From VYFG01 sp965221795 (lineage in GTDB: Bacteria > Pseudomonadota > Gammaproteobacteria > Arenicellales > Poriferihabitantaceae), in contig OZ244914.1 in assembly GCA_965221795.1 (NCBI GenBank), forward strand, positions 1,674,001 through 1,738,000: a stretch of 64,000 bases of DNA. Reading direction: 5' to 3'. This document shows, one piece after another, positions 1 to 9,245 of the stretch. How positions within the stretch are numbered: position 1 is the stretch's first letter; each line of letters starts with the position of its first letter. A program made the translations under genes and the position numbers. The notes under the pieces were generated by a model that made no database searches, was not told where the DNA came from, and saw only the letters and a program-made list of their open reading frames with translations.

Positions 1-378
<378 letters not shown>

Positions 379-410
379 TGTGGTCTCCAATGTCGAATGA
401 TGTTCCGGCA

Positions 411-419
411 ATTATACCA
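411..419 (-). promoter_or_regulatory. Extended -10 promoter of the phase-variable gene
   Basis: The minus strand reads TGGTATAAT, a consensus TATAAT with the TG of an extended -10 element. It lies about 33 bases upstream of the ATG at 378. No good -35 box is seen, which is common for extended -10 promoters. The placement supports a real transcription unit whose start codon precedes the poly-C tract. Confidence 0.45.
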
Positions 420-588
420 ATTTCATGCAGAATGAGGTGATTTTCAAACTGATCCAGTACCAATAATTTGCGCCTAGTACATGGTAACATTAATACATTG
501 ATATTACAGGGGGATTGGCCTATGGTGGTCATCCCTGAATCAATGACGGAAGCCATGATGGCTCGAAAGACGGAAAAACCGGTGCTGG

Positions 589-871
589 CCGGAAGGCGCA
601 ACCATCCGCATCATACTGGACAATCACTCCTCGCACGTCTCGAGGAGCCCCGGGCCGGTTCCAGTACGTGCGTGCCTCTTGGCTGAACCGGCTCGAGGTC
701 GTGTTCCCGAAGATGGCCCGCACCTTCCTGCGGCACATCCGGTTCGGCTCGCTGGACGGGCTCCGCCAGTGCATCCTCCGGGGCATCGGGGAAATGAACG
801 CGGAACCGGCACCGTTCCACTGGAAGAGCTTCGACAGGCCGATGCCAGAATGTATGTCAGCGAATCAATGA
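589..871 (+). pseudogene. IS630-family transposase C-terminal remnant
   Basis: Two frames together give the C-terminal end of a DDE transposase of the IS630 type. The first part reads GATIRIILDNHSSHVSR, the LDNxSxH block carrying the second catalytic aspartate. After a frame change near 650 the sequence reads RASWLNRLEVVFPKMARTFL and continues through the family's usual C-terminal helix to KSFD, ending at a stop at 869-871. No N-terminal half or terminal inverted repeats are visible. It is a dead fragment. Confidence 0.6.
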
Positions 872-892
872 TACGATGTACTAGGTGTGTTC

Positions 893-1045
893 ATGGCTTC
901 GGACCTAGAAGGTCTGGCGTCGTTCGATCCAAGGACCTCACTCGCCGTCGAAAACTACTTCGATATCCTCTGCCCCGGGCTTTCTGGTCAGAATTACAGC
1001 AAGGCGGAACATCGGCATACCTTAATGGTGTTACTCAACCGATGA
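893..1045 (+). pseudogene. Fragment resembling the N-terminus of a restriction/HNH-type protein
   Basis: A 50-codon frame starts at ATG 893 and reads MASDLEGLASFDP, later GQNYSKAEHRHTLMVLLNR, then a stop. From memory, the block NYxKAEHRxxL..LL.xR resembles the start of a conserved N-terminal domain found in HNH or DUF3883-type restriction-like proteins, where it normally continues into RSEGSIExKHQNISA. That continuation is missing, so I read this as a truncated relic. The assignment rests on one short motif. Confidence 0.35.
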
Positions 1046-1101
1046 AGAATTCCAAACTCCAAGGGCAGTTCACAAGGGCAGTTCAAGTGTCGTTCCCGTA
1101 G

Positions 1102-1123
1102 CCTCTCCCGTTGATGGGAGAGG
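1102..1123. repeat. Perfect 8-bp inverted repeat (hairpin)
   Basis: CCTCTCCC and GGGAGAGG are separated by six bases. No T-run follows, so it is not a standard terminator. It lies in the gene-poor stretch between the restriction-like fragment and pepA, which (1046-1319) otherwise holds only the pepA promoter and a short direct repeat of AAGGGCAGTTCA at 1061 and 1074. Confidence 0.5.
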
Positions 1124-1250
1124 GTTCAGTACGAGCCCATGACGAGGTGTTCCGAGTGCCGAACATGGCCCCCCACAGTTGGAAAACTCCCCATTCGTAA
1201 CCATCTAAGGCGGATATATTCTGCTTATCGCCCCATCTTGCATCCGCAGT

Positions 1251-1256
1251 TATAAT
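1251..1256 (+). promoter_or_regulatory. Candidate -10 box upstream of pepA
   Basis: A perfect TATAAT lies 64 bases before the pepA start codon. I see no convincing TTGACA-like element 16-18 bases upstream, so only the -10 is claimed. Confidence 0.35.
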
Positions 1257-1319
1257 CGGTCAATGTAGATAGGATCGTGTTTTAATTCTCTATTTTCTCT
1301 ACACAATTCAGGAGTCAAC

Positions 1320-2810
1320 ATGGATTATTCGGCCAAGAGCAACAAGCTTGATACGCTTTCCTGTGACTGTTTGGTGGTGGCAGCATATTCCGGGAAAAAG
1401 GCCGCTGTTCTCGGTGAAAATGCCCAATTTCTGGACGAAAAGTCCAACGGCAGGATCAGTAGCTTGATCAACAGGGGAGCTATTACCGGCAATCCCGGCA
1501 GTTCCCTGATGCTCTATGACTTGGACGGAATCAAGGCAGAACGGGTCTTGCTGGTAGGGCTCGGCAAGTCCGGTGAAATCGAGCCCGCTCATTTCCTGAA
1601 GGCGGCCCGGACGGCTGCAATGGTTGCGAACCTTACGAAAATCCGTTCCATCCATATTGCCCTCCTTGAACCCGAATCGGGAACCATGGAAGTTTATCGC
1701 AAGGTGCGTTACGTGGTGGAAGCGGTGAGTGCGGCCAGCTACCGTTACACGGAAACGTTCGGTGAGCCTAGGGATTCCGTCTGCTTGGTCCGGGCCACGA
1801 TCGTGGTCGACCGGGCAAAGTTGAAGAAAGCGAAAGAGGCCGTTCAGCATGGTGCGGCGCTCGCCCGGGGGGTTTCCTTGGCCCGTGACCTTGGCAATCT
1901 TCCCGGCAATGTCTGCACACCAACCTACTTGGCCAAGCGGGCGGAAGAAATGCAACGGTCACTTCCCATCAAGACCCGGGTCTTGGATGAGGCCCAGATG
2001 CGGAAACTCAAGATGGGGGCCTTGCTATCGGTCTCTCGGGGCAGTCGAGAGCCCGCTAAGCTGATTATCATGGAATATATGGGAAGCAAGCGGAATGATC
2101 CCCCGGTGGTCCTGGTTGGCAAGGGGTTGACCTTTGATGCGGGTGGGATTTCGATCAAGCCGGCAGCTGCTATGGACGAAATGAAGTTCGATATGTGTGG
2201 AGGAGCCAGTGTATTCGGCACCTTGCAGGCGGTCGCCGAACTGGCACTCCCGCTTAATGTGGTGGGGGTTGTTCCGAGCAGTGAAAACCTGCCAGACGGT
2301 GCCGCCAACAAGCCTGGCGATGTTGTCACCAGTATGGCGGGTAAGACCATTGAGGTTCTGAATACCGATGCTGAAGGCCGGCTCATCCTCTGTGATGCAT
2401 TGACCTATATTGCACGCTACAAGCCAGCCGTCGTAGTCGATATCGCGACCTTGACCGGGGCTTGTGTGGTGGCATTGGGGAACCATGCGTCCGGCCTGTT
2501 CAGCAACCATGATGAACTGGCAAAAGAACTGCTGGATGCGGGTATGGTTACGGGGGATCGTGCCTGGCACCTGCCGGTCTGGGATGATTACACCCGGCAA
2601 CTGAAAAGCAATTTTGCCGACTTGGCCAATATCGGTGGCAAGGGGGCAGGCGCGGTGACGGCGGCTTGCTTTCTCAAGGAGTTCGCCACCGAATACCGCT
2701 GGGCCCATTTGGATATTGCCGGTACGGCTTGGGGCTCGGGTAGTAACAAGGAAGCCACCGGAAGGCCGGTGCCGTTATTGGTAGAATTTCTGCTGAAGCG
2801 GGCCGGTTGA
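1320..2810 (+). CDS. pepA: Leucyl aminopeptidase PepA (M17)
   Basis: This cytosolic dimetal aminopeptidase removes N-terminal residues from peptides and in E. coli also serves as a DNA-binding factor. The 496 residues match the family length. The metal-binding block KGLTFDAGGISIKP lies near residue 266 and the family signature NTDAEGRL near 346, both intact. The ATG start follows a good ribosome site (AGGAG). The stop overlaps the reading frame of holC, and the order pepA-holC-valS is conserved in gammaproteobacteria, which suggests co-transcription. Confidence 0.97.
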   Translation: MDYSAKSNKLDTLSCDCLVVAAYSGKKAAVLGENAQFLDEKSNGRISSLINRGAITGNPGSSLMLYDLDGIKAERVLLVGLGKSGEIEPAHFLKAARTAAMVANLTKIRSIHIALLEPESGTMEVYRKVRYVVEAVSAASYRYTETFGEPRDSVCLVRATIVVDRAKLKKAKEAVQHGAALARGVSLARDLGNLPGNVCTPTYLAKRAEEMQRSLPIKTRVLDEAQMRKLKMGALLSVSRGSREPAKLIIMEYMGSKRNDPPVVLVGKGLTFDAGGISIKPAAAMDEMKFDMCGGASVFGTLQAVAELALPLNVVGVVPSSENLPDGAANKPGDVVTSMAGKTIEVLNTDAEGRLILCDALTYIARYKPAVVVDIATLTGACVVALGNHASGLFSNHDELAKELLDAGMVTGDRAWHLPVWDDYTRQLKSNFADLANIGGKGAGAVTAACFLKEFATEYRWAHLDIAGTAWGSGSNKEATGRPVPLLVEFLLKRAG

Positions 2811-3280
2811 GGAACCGGGTTCAGGGATTGCATGACGGAGCCGTGATACCGGAACGGGTTGATTTTTATTTGTTGGGTCGGGCAGACGATGACAGTCGCC
2901 GGAAGGTTGCTTGTCGTATTGCTGCTAAAGCCTGGCGGCAAGGGTTCCGGGTTTACATCCAGGTCGAGACTCCCGCGGAAGCCGAATCCCTGGATGGGAT
3001 GCTCTGGGAATGTCCGCCCGCCAGCTTTGTGCCACATGCTCGCGCCGGGACCGCGGAGGCATCCGGCTCCCCGGTACAGATTGGCTATTGCCCAGCCCCG
3101 GAAGGGTGGCGGGATCTGTTGGTGTCTCTCACCCACGATGTCCCGGAAGGGGTGGCCGAATGCCGCCGGGTGGCCGACCTGATCCTGGACCGTGACACGC
3201 ACCTCGCGGCGGGCCGGACTCGATTCCGCGCTTATCTTGACATGGGAGTTTCGCCGATGACCCATAAGATCCAACTGTAA
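2807..3280 (+). CDS. holC: DNA polymerase III chi subunit
   Basis: Chi links the clamp loader to single-strand-binding protein at the replication fork. The protein is recognised by its N-terminal RVDFYLL strand, the pattern KVACRIAAKAWRQGFRVYI, and its place between pepA and valS. The frame opens with TTG at 2807, overlapping the pepA stop. GTG at 2843 would give VIPERVDFYLL, closer to the usual N-terminus, so the true start may be there. Its length of about 145-157 residues fits chi. Sequence conservation in this family is low and gene order carries much of the call. Confidence 0.85.
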   Translation: MRNRVQGLHDGAVIPERVDFYLLGRADDDSRRKVACRIAAKAWRQGFRVYIQVETPAEAESLDGMLWECPPASFVPHARAGTAEASGSPVQIGYCPAPEGWRDLLVSLTHDVPEGVAECRRVADLILDRDTHLAAGRTRFRAYLDMGVSPMTHKIQL

Positions 3281-3286
3281 TGTACG

Positions 3287-6166
3287 ATGAGTTTTGATAA
3301 ACCCTACAACCCCCAAGAAATGGAAAGCCGCTGGTATGGGGAATGGGAAAAACGTGGATATTTTGCCGCTGGGGGGGCAGCAGAACTGGCAGAGCCATAC
3401 TGCATCATGATTCCGCCGCCCAATGTGACCGGCAGCCTGCACATGGGGCATGCGTTTCAAGACACCATCATGGATGCCCTGATCCGTTTCCACCGCATGC
3501 AAGGCAGGAACACTCTATGGCAGCCGGGTATGGACCATGCCGGGATTGCTACCCAGATGGTGGTGGAACGCTTGGTCAATGCCGAAGGCAAAACCCGGCA
3601 TGACTACGGACGGGAAAAGTTTGTCGAGCGGGTGTGGCAGTGGAAAGAGGAATCTGGTGGCATGATCACGCACCAGCTGCGCCGGATGGGCGCGTCTCCA
3701 GACTGGGCCCGGGAGCGCTTCACCATGGATGAAGGCCTGAGTGCTGCGGTGACCGAAGTCTTCGTGCAGTTGTATGACCAAGGCATCATCTACCGTGGCA
3801 AACGGCTGGTGAACTGGGACCCGGTATTGCATACGGCACTGTCGGACCTTGAGGTGCTGTCCAGTGAAGAAAGCGGGTATCTGTGGCATCTTCGCTACCC
3901 GCTTTCGGATGGCAGTGGTCATCTTACCGTGGCCACTACCCGTCCCGAGACCATGCTCGGTGACAGCGCAGTTGCAGTTCACCCGGAGGATGAGCGCTAT
4001 CGGGACCTGGTGGGGCACTGGGTGGACTTGCCTCTGACGGGGCGGAAAATCCCCATTCTGGCGGATGCGTATGTGGATCCGGATTTCGGTTCCGGTTGTG
4101 TCAAGATCACGCCAGCGCACGATTTTAACGACTACCAGGTCTGGCTACGCCATCGGGATTGCGACCAGATGGCGATACAACCTCATGGAGGCCTGATCAA
4201 CGTGTTCACGGTCGATGCGAAGATTCGGGACAATCTCAACAATGAGGAAACTTGCGAAGGGGAGCTGGTACCGCTGGCCTTTGTAGGGTTGACCCGAGAA
4301 GAGGCCCGCACGAAAGTAGTCGCGGATTTTGAGGAGGCCGGCTTGCTCGAACGGGTAGAGGACCACAAGCTCATGATCCCGCGGGGAGACCGTTCCGGAG
4401 TGGTGGTGGAGCCATTCTTGACCGATCAATGGTATGTGGACCTGACCCGGGAAGTGCAGGAAGACGGTACCCCGGGAGGTAAGGCGGTGATTACCGACCC
4501 CGCAATTGATGCAGTGCGGAGTGGTTGCATCCGTTTCGTCCCGGACAACTGGAGCAAGACCTACTACCAATGGCTTGAGAAGATTGAAGACTGGTGTATC
4601 TCCCGCCAGATCTGGTGGGGACATCGGATTCCGGCTTGGTATGACCCGGAAGGCAATGTCTACGTGGCAATGGACGAAGCGACGGTGCGGGAGAAATATG
4701 GACTCGACGCTGCCTTGCCGTTGCGGCAGGATGACGATGTCCTTGATACCTGGTTCAGTTCCGCTCTATGGCCCTTTTCCACCTTGGGCTGGCCAGAGCC
4801 GACGGATCGCCTGAAAACGTTTTATCCCACCAGTGTGCTGGTGACGGGGTTTGACATTATCTTTTTCTGGGTGGCCCGAATGATCATGATGGGGATGCGC
4901 TTCATGGAGGATGTCCCCTTTCACCAGGTCTATATCCATGGCCTCGTGCGTGATGCCCATGGTCAGAAAATGTCCAAGTCCAAAGGGAATGTGCTTGATC
5001 CCATTGATCTCATTGATGGGATTTCCTTGGAAGACCTCGTTGCCAAACGTGTCAGTGGCCTGATGCAGCCGCATCTGGCGGAGCAGGTCGCCGCACAGAC
5101 CCGGAAAGATTTTCCCGAAGGTATTCCGAGCTTCGGTACCGATGCACTGCGCTTCACCTTCGCCGCCTTGGCGTCCACGGGCCGGGATATCAACTTTGAT
5201 CTCGCCCGCACCGAAGGTTACCGAAACTTTTGCAATAAGATCTGGAATGCTGCCCGATTTGTCATCATGCATGCAGGAGGTCAGGATTGTGGACAGGACG
5301 GGGGGGATGTGCAGTTGTCCATGGCGGACCGCTGGATTATCTCCTGTTTGCAGCGCAGCGAGCAGGTTGTGACGGATGCAATCCAGGAATACCGTTTCGA
5401 CAATGCTGCGCGGGAGCTCTATGAGCTGCTTTGGGATCGGTATTGTGACTGGTATCTGGAGCTGTGCAAGCCGGTTTTAGGCAGCTCTTACAGCAGTGAG
5501 GATCAGCTCCGGGGTACGCGCCGCACCATGGTGCAAGTGCTGGAGACGATCATGCGCCTGGCACATCCGATCATGCCCTTTATCACCGAGGAGGTGTGGC
5601 AGCAGTTGGCCCCACTCGCCGGGCGAGCTGGCGACACGGTCATGCGAGCCCCGTATCCGGTGCCGGAAGTTGAGCGGATCGATCCGATTGCGGAAATAGA
5701 GATGGGGTGGGTCCAGCAGTTTATTATGGGGATCCGCAAGATCCGCGGTGAGATGAAGATTGCCCCGGGGATCCGTGTTCCGATCCTGCTCCAGAATGCC
5801 TCAGCGGAGGACCTGCGGATTCTTAAGGTTAGTCAGGCGTATCTGGATGCTGTGGGGAAGGTGGCGTCGGTGTCGATCTTGCCGGGCGGTGCGGAAAAAC
5901 CGGAATCGGCCATGACCCTGCTGGGCGACATGGCCATCCTGATTCCGTTGGAAGGGCTGATTAACAAGAGTGCAGAGATTGTCCGCCTGAAAAAAGCTAT
6001 TGAAAAGCTTGACCGGATCATTGGGCGGATCGAGTCGAAGGTGAACAATCCCGGATTCACACACAATGCTCCGACATCAGTCATTGAAAAGGAACGGCAA
6101 AAACTGGAAGAACAGGTGCACACACGGCAGGAATTACAGGCACAATTGTTCCGGCTTGCTTCCTGA
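3287..6166 (+). CDS. valS: Valyl-tRNA synthetase
   Basis: This class I synthetase charges tRNA-Val. The HIGH-type motif appears as PPPNVTGSLHMGHAF near residue 44, the tryptophan-rich editing and catalytic domains follow in order, and KMSKSKGNVLDP lies near residue 560. The C-terminal coiled-coil arm, rich in lysine and glutamate (IVRLKKAIEKLDRIIGRI), is present and complete. At 959 residues it has the usual length. It starts six bases after the holC stop and closes the pepA-holC-valS unit. Confidence 0.97.
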   Translation: MSFDKPYNPQEMESRWYGEWEKRGYFAAGGAAELAEPYCIMIPPPNVTGSLHMGHAFQDTIMDALIRFHRMQGRNTLWQPGMDHAGIATQMVVERLVNAEGKTRHDYGREKFVERVWQWKEESGGMITHQLRRMGASPDWARERFTMDEGLSAAVTEVFVQLYDQGIIYRGKRLVNWDPVLHTALSDLEVLSSEESGYLWHLRYPLSDGSGHLTVATTRPETMLGDSAVAVHPEDERYRDLVGHWVDLPLTGRKIPILADAYVDPDFGSGCVKITPAHDFNDYQVWLRHRDCDQMAIQPHGGLINVFTVDAKIRDNLNNEETCEGELVPLAFVGLTREEARTKVVADFEEAGLLERVEDHKLMIPRGDRSGVVVEPFLTDQWYVDLTREVQEDGTPGGKAVITDPAIDAVRSGCIRFVPDNWSKTYYQWLEKIEDWCISRQIWWGHRIPAWYDPEGNVYVAMDEATVREKYGLDAALPLRQDDDVLDTWFSSALWPFSTLGWPEPTDRLKTFYPTSVLVTGFDIIFFWVARMIMMGMRFMEDVPFHQVYIHGLVRDAHGQKMSKSKGNVLDPIDLIDGISLEDLVAKRVSGLMQPHLAEQVAAQTRKDFPEGIPSFGTDALRFTFAALASTGRDINFDLARTEGYRNFCNKIWNAARFVIMHAGGQDCGQDGGDVQLSMADRWIISCLQRSEQVVTDAIQEYRFDNAARELYELLWDRYCDWYLELCKPVLGSSYSSEDQLRGTRRTMVQVLETIMRLAHPIMPFITEEVWQQLAPLAGRAGDTVMRAPYPVPEVERIDPIAEIEMGWVQQFIMGIRKIRGEMKIAPGIRVPILLQNASAEDLRILKVSQAYLDAVGKVASVSILPGGAEKPESAMTLLGDMAILIPLEGLINKSAEIVRLKKAIEKLDRIIGRIESKVNNPGFTHNAPTSVIEKERQKLEEQVHTRQELQAQLFRLAS

Positions 6167-6529
6167 AAAGATGGCGTGATAGGGGGCCGGCAGATCCGAT
6201 CTTTCTATGGTTCATCGTAGGATATGAAGGGAGTTCTGGCCGAAAGTCGCTCGCTGCCCTCACGACCGCCCCCCCGGCTTCACATGGGGCCATGCCATTA
6301 AGCTGGCTCCTGCCGGTCGATCATTTTCGGCTACGAAGGGCATCGCCCTGGTCTGACCCGGAGAATGCCACCGATGAGGCGGCGATTACCCGCGCCCCAG
6401 CGGGCGATCAGGGCTTCGCATGTGGCTGTCGAGCTGGGCAAGTCATATCCTCGCTTGGTTGTTTTTGGTCTGACGGCAGGAAAATGGTCGTAGTAATACC
6501 TATCCAGCTGTCTTCTGCCATTGTTCCCT
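6167..6529. other. Intergenic, no gene recognised
   Basis: This stretch lies between the converging ends of valS and the nucleotide-sugar dehydrogenase. I see no coding frame with family resemblance, no RNA gene and no clear T-tailed hairpin. Confidence 0.5.
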
Positions 6530-7849
6530 TCAGGCCGACACAATATGCGGAGCAGGGTCCATGGCATAGCGTCCCCGGGTATCGACAATCAATCTGGCAT
6601 GGTCGCGAATCAGCGTATAGTCAAAGCCATCATGATCAGTGGCCAGCAGGACCAGATCGAATTGTCCCAGGGTGTCGGCGGTGAGGTCCACGCTCGCCAG
6701 GTCAAAGCAGTACTTCCGCATCTGTGGGAATACCGGCACATGGGGGTCAGAATAGGCCAGCACCGCTCCTTTCTCCTGAAGCAGTTCCAGCAGCTCGGCG
6801 GAGGGGGATTCTCGCATGTCATCAATGTTCTTCTTGTAAGCAATTCCGAGAACCAGAATCCGAGCTCCCCGGATGGCCATGGCCGCGTCATTGAGCGCAT
6901 CGATTACTTTGCCGACCACCCATTTCGGCATGAAGGTGTTTACCTCGCCAGCCAGCTCAATGAAGCGGGTACTGATGCCGTACTCACGGGCCTTCCAGGC
7001 CAGATAGAATGGATCAATGGGGAGGCAGTGGCCACCGAGACCGGGCCCAGGATAGTAGGGAACGAAGCCAAAGGGCTTGGTTTGGGCGGCCTGAATGACT
7101 TCGTGGATGTTGATGCCCATCCGGTCAGCAACGATTTTCATTTCATTGACCAACCCAATGTTGACGGCACGATGGATGTTCTCCAGCAATTTCGTCATCT
7201 CCGCCACCCGGGTGGAACGGACCGGCACCACCGTATCAATAGCCTGTTCGTATAGGGCCACCCCAGCGGCTCGACAGGCCGGCGTGTCTCCACCACAGAC
7301 CTTGGGAATGTTTTGGGTGCAAAAAGCCGGATTCCCCGGATCCTCCCGCTCTGGCGAATAGACCAGGAACAAGGTGTCGCCCACCTGGAAACCAGCAGAT
7401 TCCAGGCGGGGTAATACGTGTTCCACCGTAGTCCCGGGATATGTAGTGCTTTCCAGGGAGAGGACCTGGCCAGCCTGAAGGTAAGGCAGAATAGTGTCGA
7501 GGGTGCCGGTCACAAACCTGAGGTCAGGATCACGATGGCGATTCAGTGGGGTTGGGACACAGAGGATGACGGCATCCACGGTGGCAACTTCCTCGAATCG
7601 GGTTGTGGCACGAAATCCCTTTCTCTGGGCTTGGGATACCCGCTGGTCACCGATATGAGTAATGTGACTTGCGCCCTCGTTCAGGCGCTTCACGCGATTC
7701 GGTTCGATATCGAACCCGAGTACAGGATACCCGGCTTCGCTGAAGCGGAGAGCCAGAGGTAACCCGACATATCCCATCCCCACAACCCCGATGATCGCAC
7801 TTCGACTGCGGAGCCTGGCCAGTAGCTGTGTGTGTAGTGTCCGGGTCAC
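6530..7849 (-). CDS. UDP-sugar 6-dehydrogenase, WbpA/TviB-like
   Basis: The enzyme oxidises C6 of a UDP-hexose (UDP-GlcNAc or UDP-glucose) to the uronic acid with two NAD+. The N-terminal Rossmann motif GMGYVGLPLALRF lies at residues 24-36. The central domain carries the active-site cysteine in GPGLGGHCLPIDP, and the C-terminal domain has VLGIAYKKNIDDMRESPS, typical of the WbpA/TviB branch. The 439-residue length is normal. It lies seven bases downstream of the epimerase gene on the same strand, so the pair probably makes an acidic sugar for capsule, O-antigen or exopolysaccharide. The exact substrate is not settled by sequence. Confidence 0.9.
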   Translation of the reverse strand: MTRTLHTQLLARLRSRSAIIGVVGMGYVGLPLALRFSEAGYPVLGFDIEPNRVKRLNEGASHITHIGDQRVSQAQRKGFRATTRFEEVATVDAVILCVPTPLNRHRDPDLRFVTGTLDTILPYLQAGQVLSLESTTYPGTTVEHVLPRLESAGFQVGDTLFLVYSPEREDPGNPAFCTQNIPKVCGGDTPACRAAGVALYEQAIDTVVPVRSTRVAEMTKLLENIHRAVNIGLVNEMKIVADRMGINIHEVIQAAQTKPFGFVPYYPGPGLGGHCLPIDPFYLAWKAREYGISTRFIELAGEVNTFMPKWVVGKVIDALNDAAMAIRGARILVLGIAYKKNIDDMRESPSAELLELLQEKGAVLAYSDPHVPVFPQMRKYCFDLASVDLTADTLGQFDLVLLATDHDGFDYTLIRDHARLIVDTRGRYAMDPAPHIVSA

Positions 7850-7855
7850 GGTCCT

Positions 7856-8863
7856 TCAGGCATGGTAGTACTCCCGGTACCATTCGCAGAAACGGGACAA
7901 CCCCACCTGGATCGTCGTGGATGGGCGATACCCTGTCAGTGCTTCCAGCCGGTCCATATCGGCATGGGTGGCCCTGACATCCTCATCCCGCATCGGCAGC
8001 ATTTGGTATTCTGCCTGAACCCCCAGGCAGGTTTCCAGCGTGGCGATATAGTCCATCAGGTCGATCCGATTGCCATTGCCGACATTGAGGATCCGGTACG
8101 GGGCATGGCTTTCGGATGGTGCGGCCCGGCCCGGGTCGAACGTGACCGACGGGGTCGCCGGTTTGTCCAGGACCCGGTAGGTTCCTTCCACAACATCATC
8201 GATATAGGTAAAATCCCGGGTCATGTTCCCATGGTTGTATACCGGGATGGGTTCGTGGGCCAACATCAGTCGGGTGAACTGGAAGAATGCCATGTCCGGT
8301 CGGCCCCAAGGTCCATACACGGTGAAAAACCGTAACCCGGTACAAGGCAGCCTATAGAGATGCGCATAGCTATGTGCCATCATTTCGTTTGCGCGCTTGC
8401 TTGCGGCGTAAAGCGATATCGGATGGTCGACTGGATCATCCTCATGGAATGGTAATTTGGTGTTGGTTCCATACACAGAACTGCTGGATGCAAATACAAG
8501 ATGGCCCACCCCACTCTGGCGGCAGCCTTCCAGAATGTTGCCAAACCCTTTCAGGTTGGCATCAATGTAAGCAGAAGGGTTCTCCAATGAATATCGGACG
8601 CCGGCCTGGGCAGCCAAGTTGACCACTACATCGAATGTGTGGTGACCAAACAGCGCGGACATCGTGTCCCGATCCGAGATATCCGCCACTTGGAAGTGGC
8701 AGCCGTTCCGACGAATCAGATGCCTGGCCCGGGCCTCCTTGAGGCTCACTTCGTAATAATCGCTCAGATTGTCAATGAGGTGGACTTGATGGCCGTCATC
8801 CAACGCCCGATGCGCGAGTGCTGCGCCAATGAAGCCCGCGCCGCCCGTGATCAGGATTTGCAC
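7856..8863 (-). CDS. UDP-glucuronate 4-epimerase-like NAD-dependent epimerase
   Basis: This extended short-chain dehydrogenase probably interconverts UDP-glucuronate and UDP-galacturonate. The NAD-binding glycine motif TGGAGFIGAAL is at the N-terminus and the catalytic YAASK is intact. The family-specific blocks AAQAGVRYSLENP and GLRFFTVYGPWGRPDMA are those of bacterial UDP-glucuronate epimerases. I chose GTG 8863 because it places the glycine motif at the usual distance from the start; a frame open to GTG 8902 adds 13 residues. It is likely the first gene of a two-gene unit with the downstream dehydrogenase. Confidence 0.88.
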   Translation of the reverse strand: MQILITGGAGFIGAALAHRALDDGHQVHLIDNLSDYYEVSLKEARARHLIRRNGCHFQVADISDRDTMSALFGHHTFDVVVNLAAQAGVRYSLENPSAYIDANLKGFGNILEGCRQSGVGHLVFASSSSVYGTNTKLPFHEDDPVDHPISLYAASKRANEMMAHSYAHLYRLPCTGLRFFTVYGPWGRPDMAFFQFTRLMLAHEPIPVYNHGNMTRDFTYIDDVVEGTYRVLDKPATPSVTFDPGRAAPSESHAPYRILNVGNGNRIDLMDYIATLETCLGVQAEYQMLPMRDEDVRATHADMDRLEALTGYRPSTTIQVGLSRFCEWYREYYHA

Positions 8864-8902
8864 TGGACTGCAGCTCTCGGGTATGGGACTGAATCGGTCC
8901 AC

Positions 8903-9245
8903 GCATTGGGCCGGTCTCCAGCGGCGAGGGCTGGGCTGATTGGATTCTCGGCCGGATGCCGGCGATTCGGGTGGGCAATGTCGACGAAATGGGTGGTAGG
9001 CGACATACGGGATCGGGATGGGTTAGAGGCCACAGAGACCAAAGTGGCAGGAGGGGCATTATAGCGCCGTGAGGAACCCGGAATCGGCCTTAATTCCAAG
9101 CCACCGCAAAAAAAGTCCCTTGGCCGAACGGCGGAACCATTCGTGGAATCCAGCCGAAATACAAGGAACAGACCCTTTGGATCTGACGGTGTAGTGGGAT
9201 AGGCCCGCAGAGCCGACCAAAACCCGGGATTGTGGAGGCGTGGCC
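8903..9245. other. Intergenic, no gene recognised
   Basis: This lies between the epimerase start and the end of the tonB-like gene, both on the minus strand. A minus-strand frame (9059-9283) has no start context and no family resemblance. It presumably holds the promoter of the epimerase operon, but no box is clear. Confidence 0.45.

Noticed and set aside
1102..1123. A hairpin as a rho-independent terminator
   Set aside because: No T-run follows the stem, and no gene ends just upstream.
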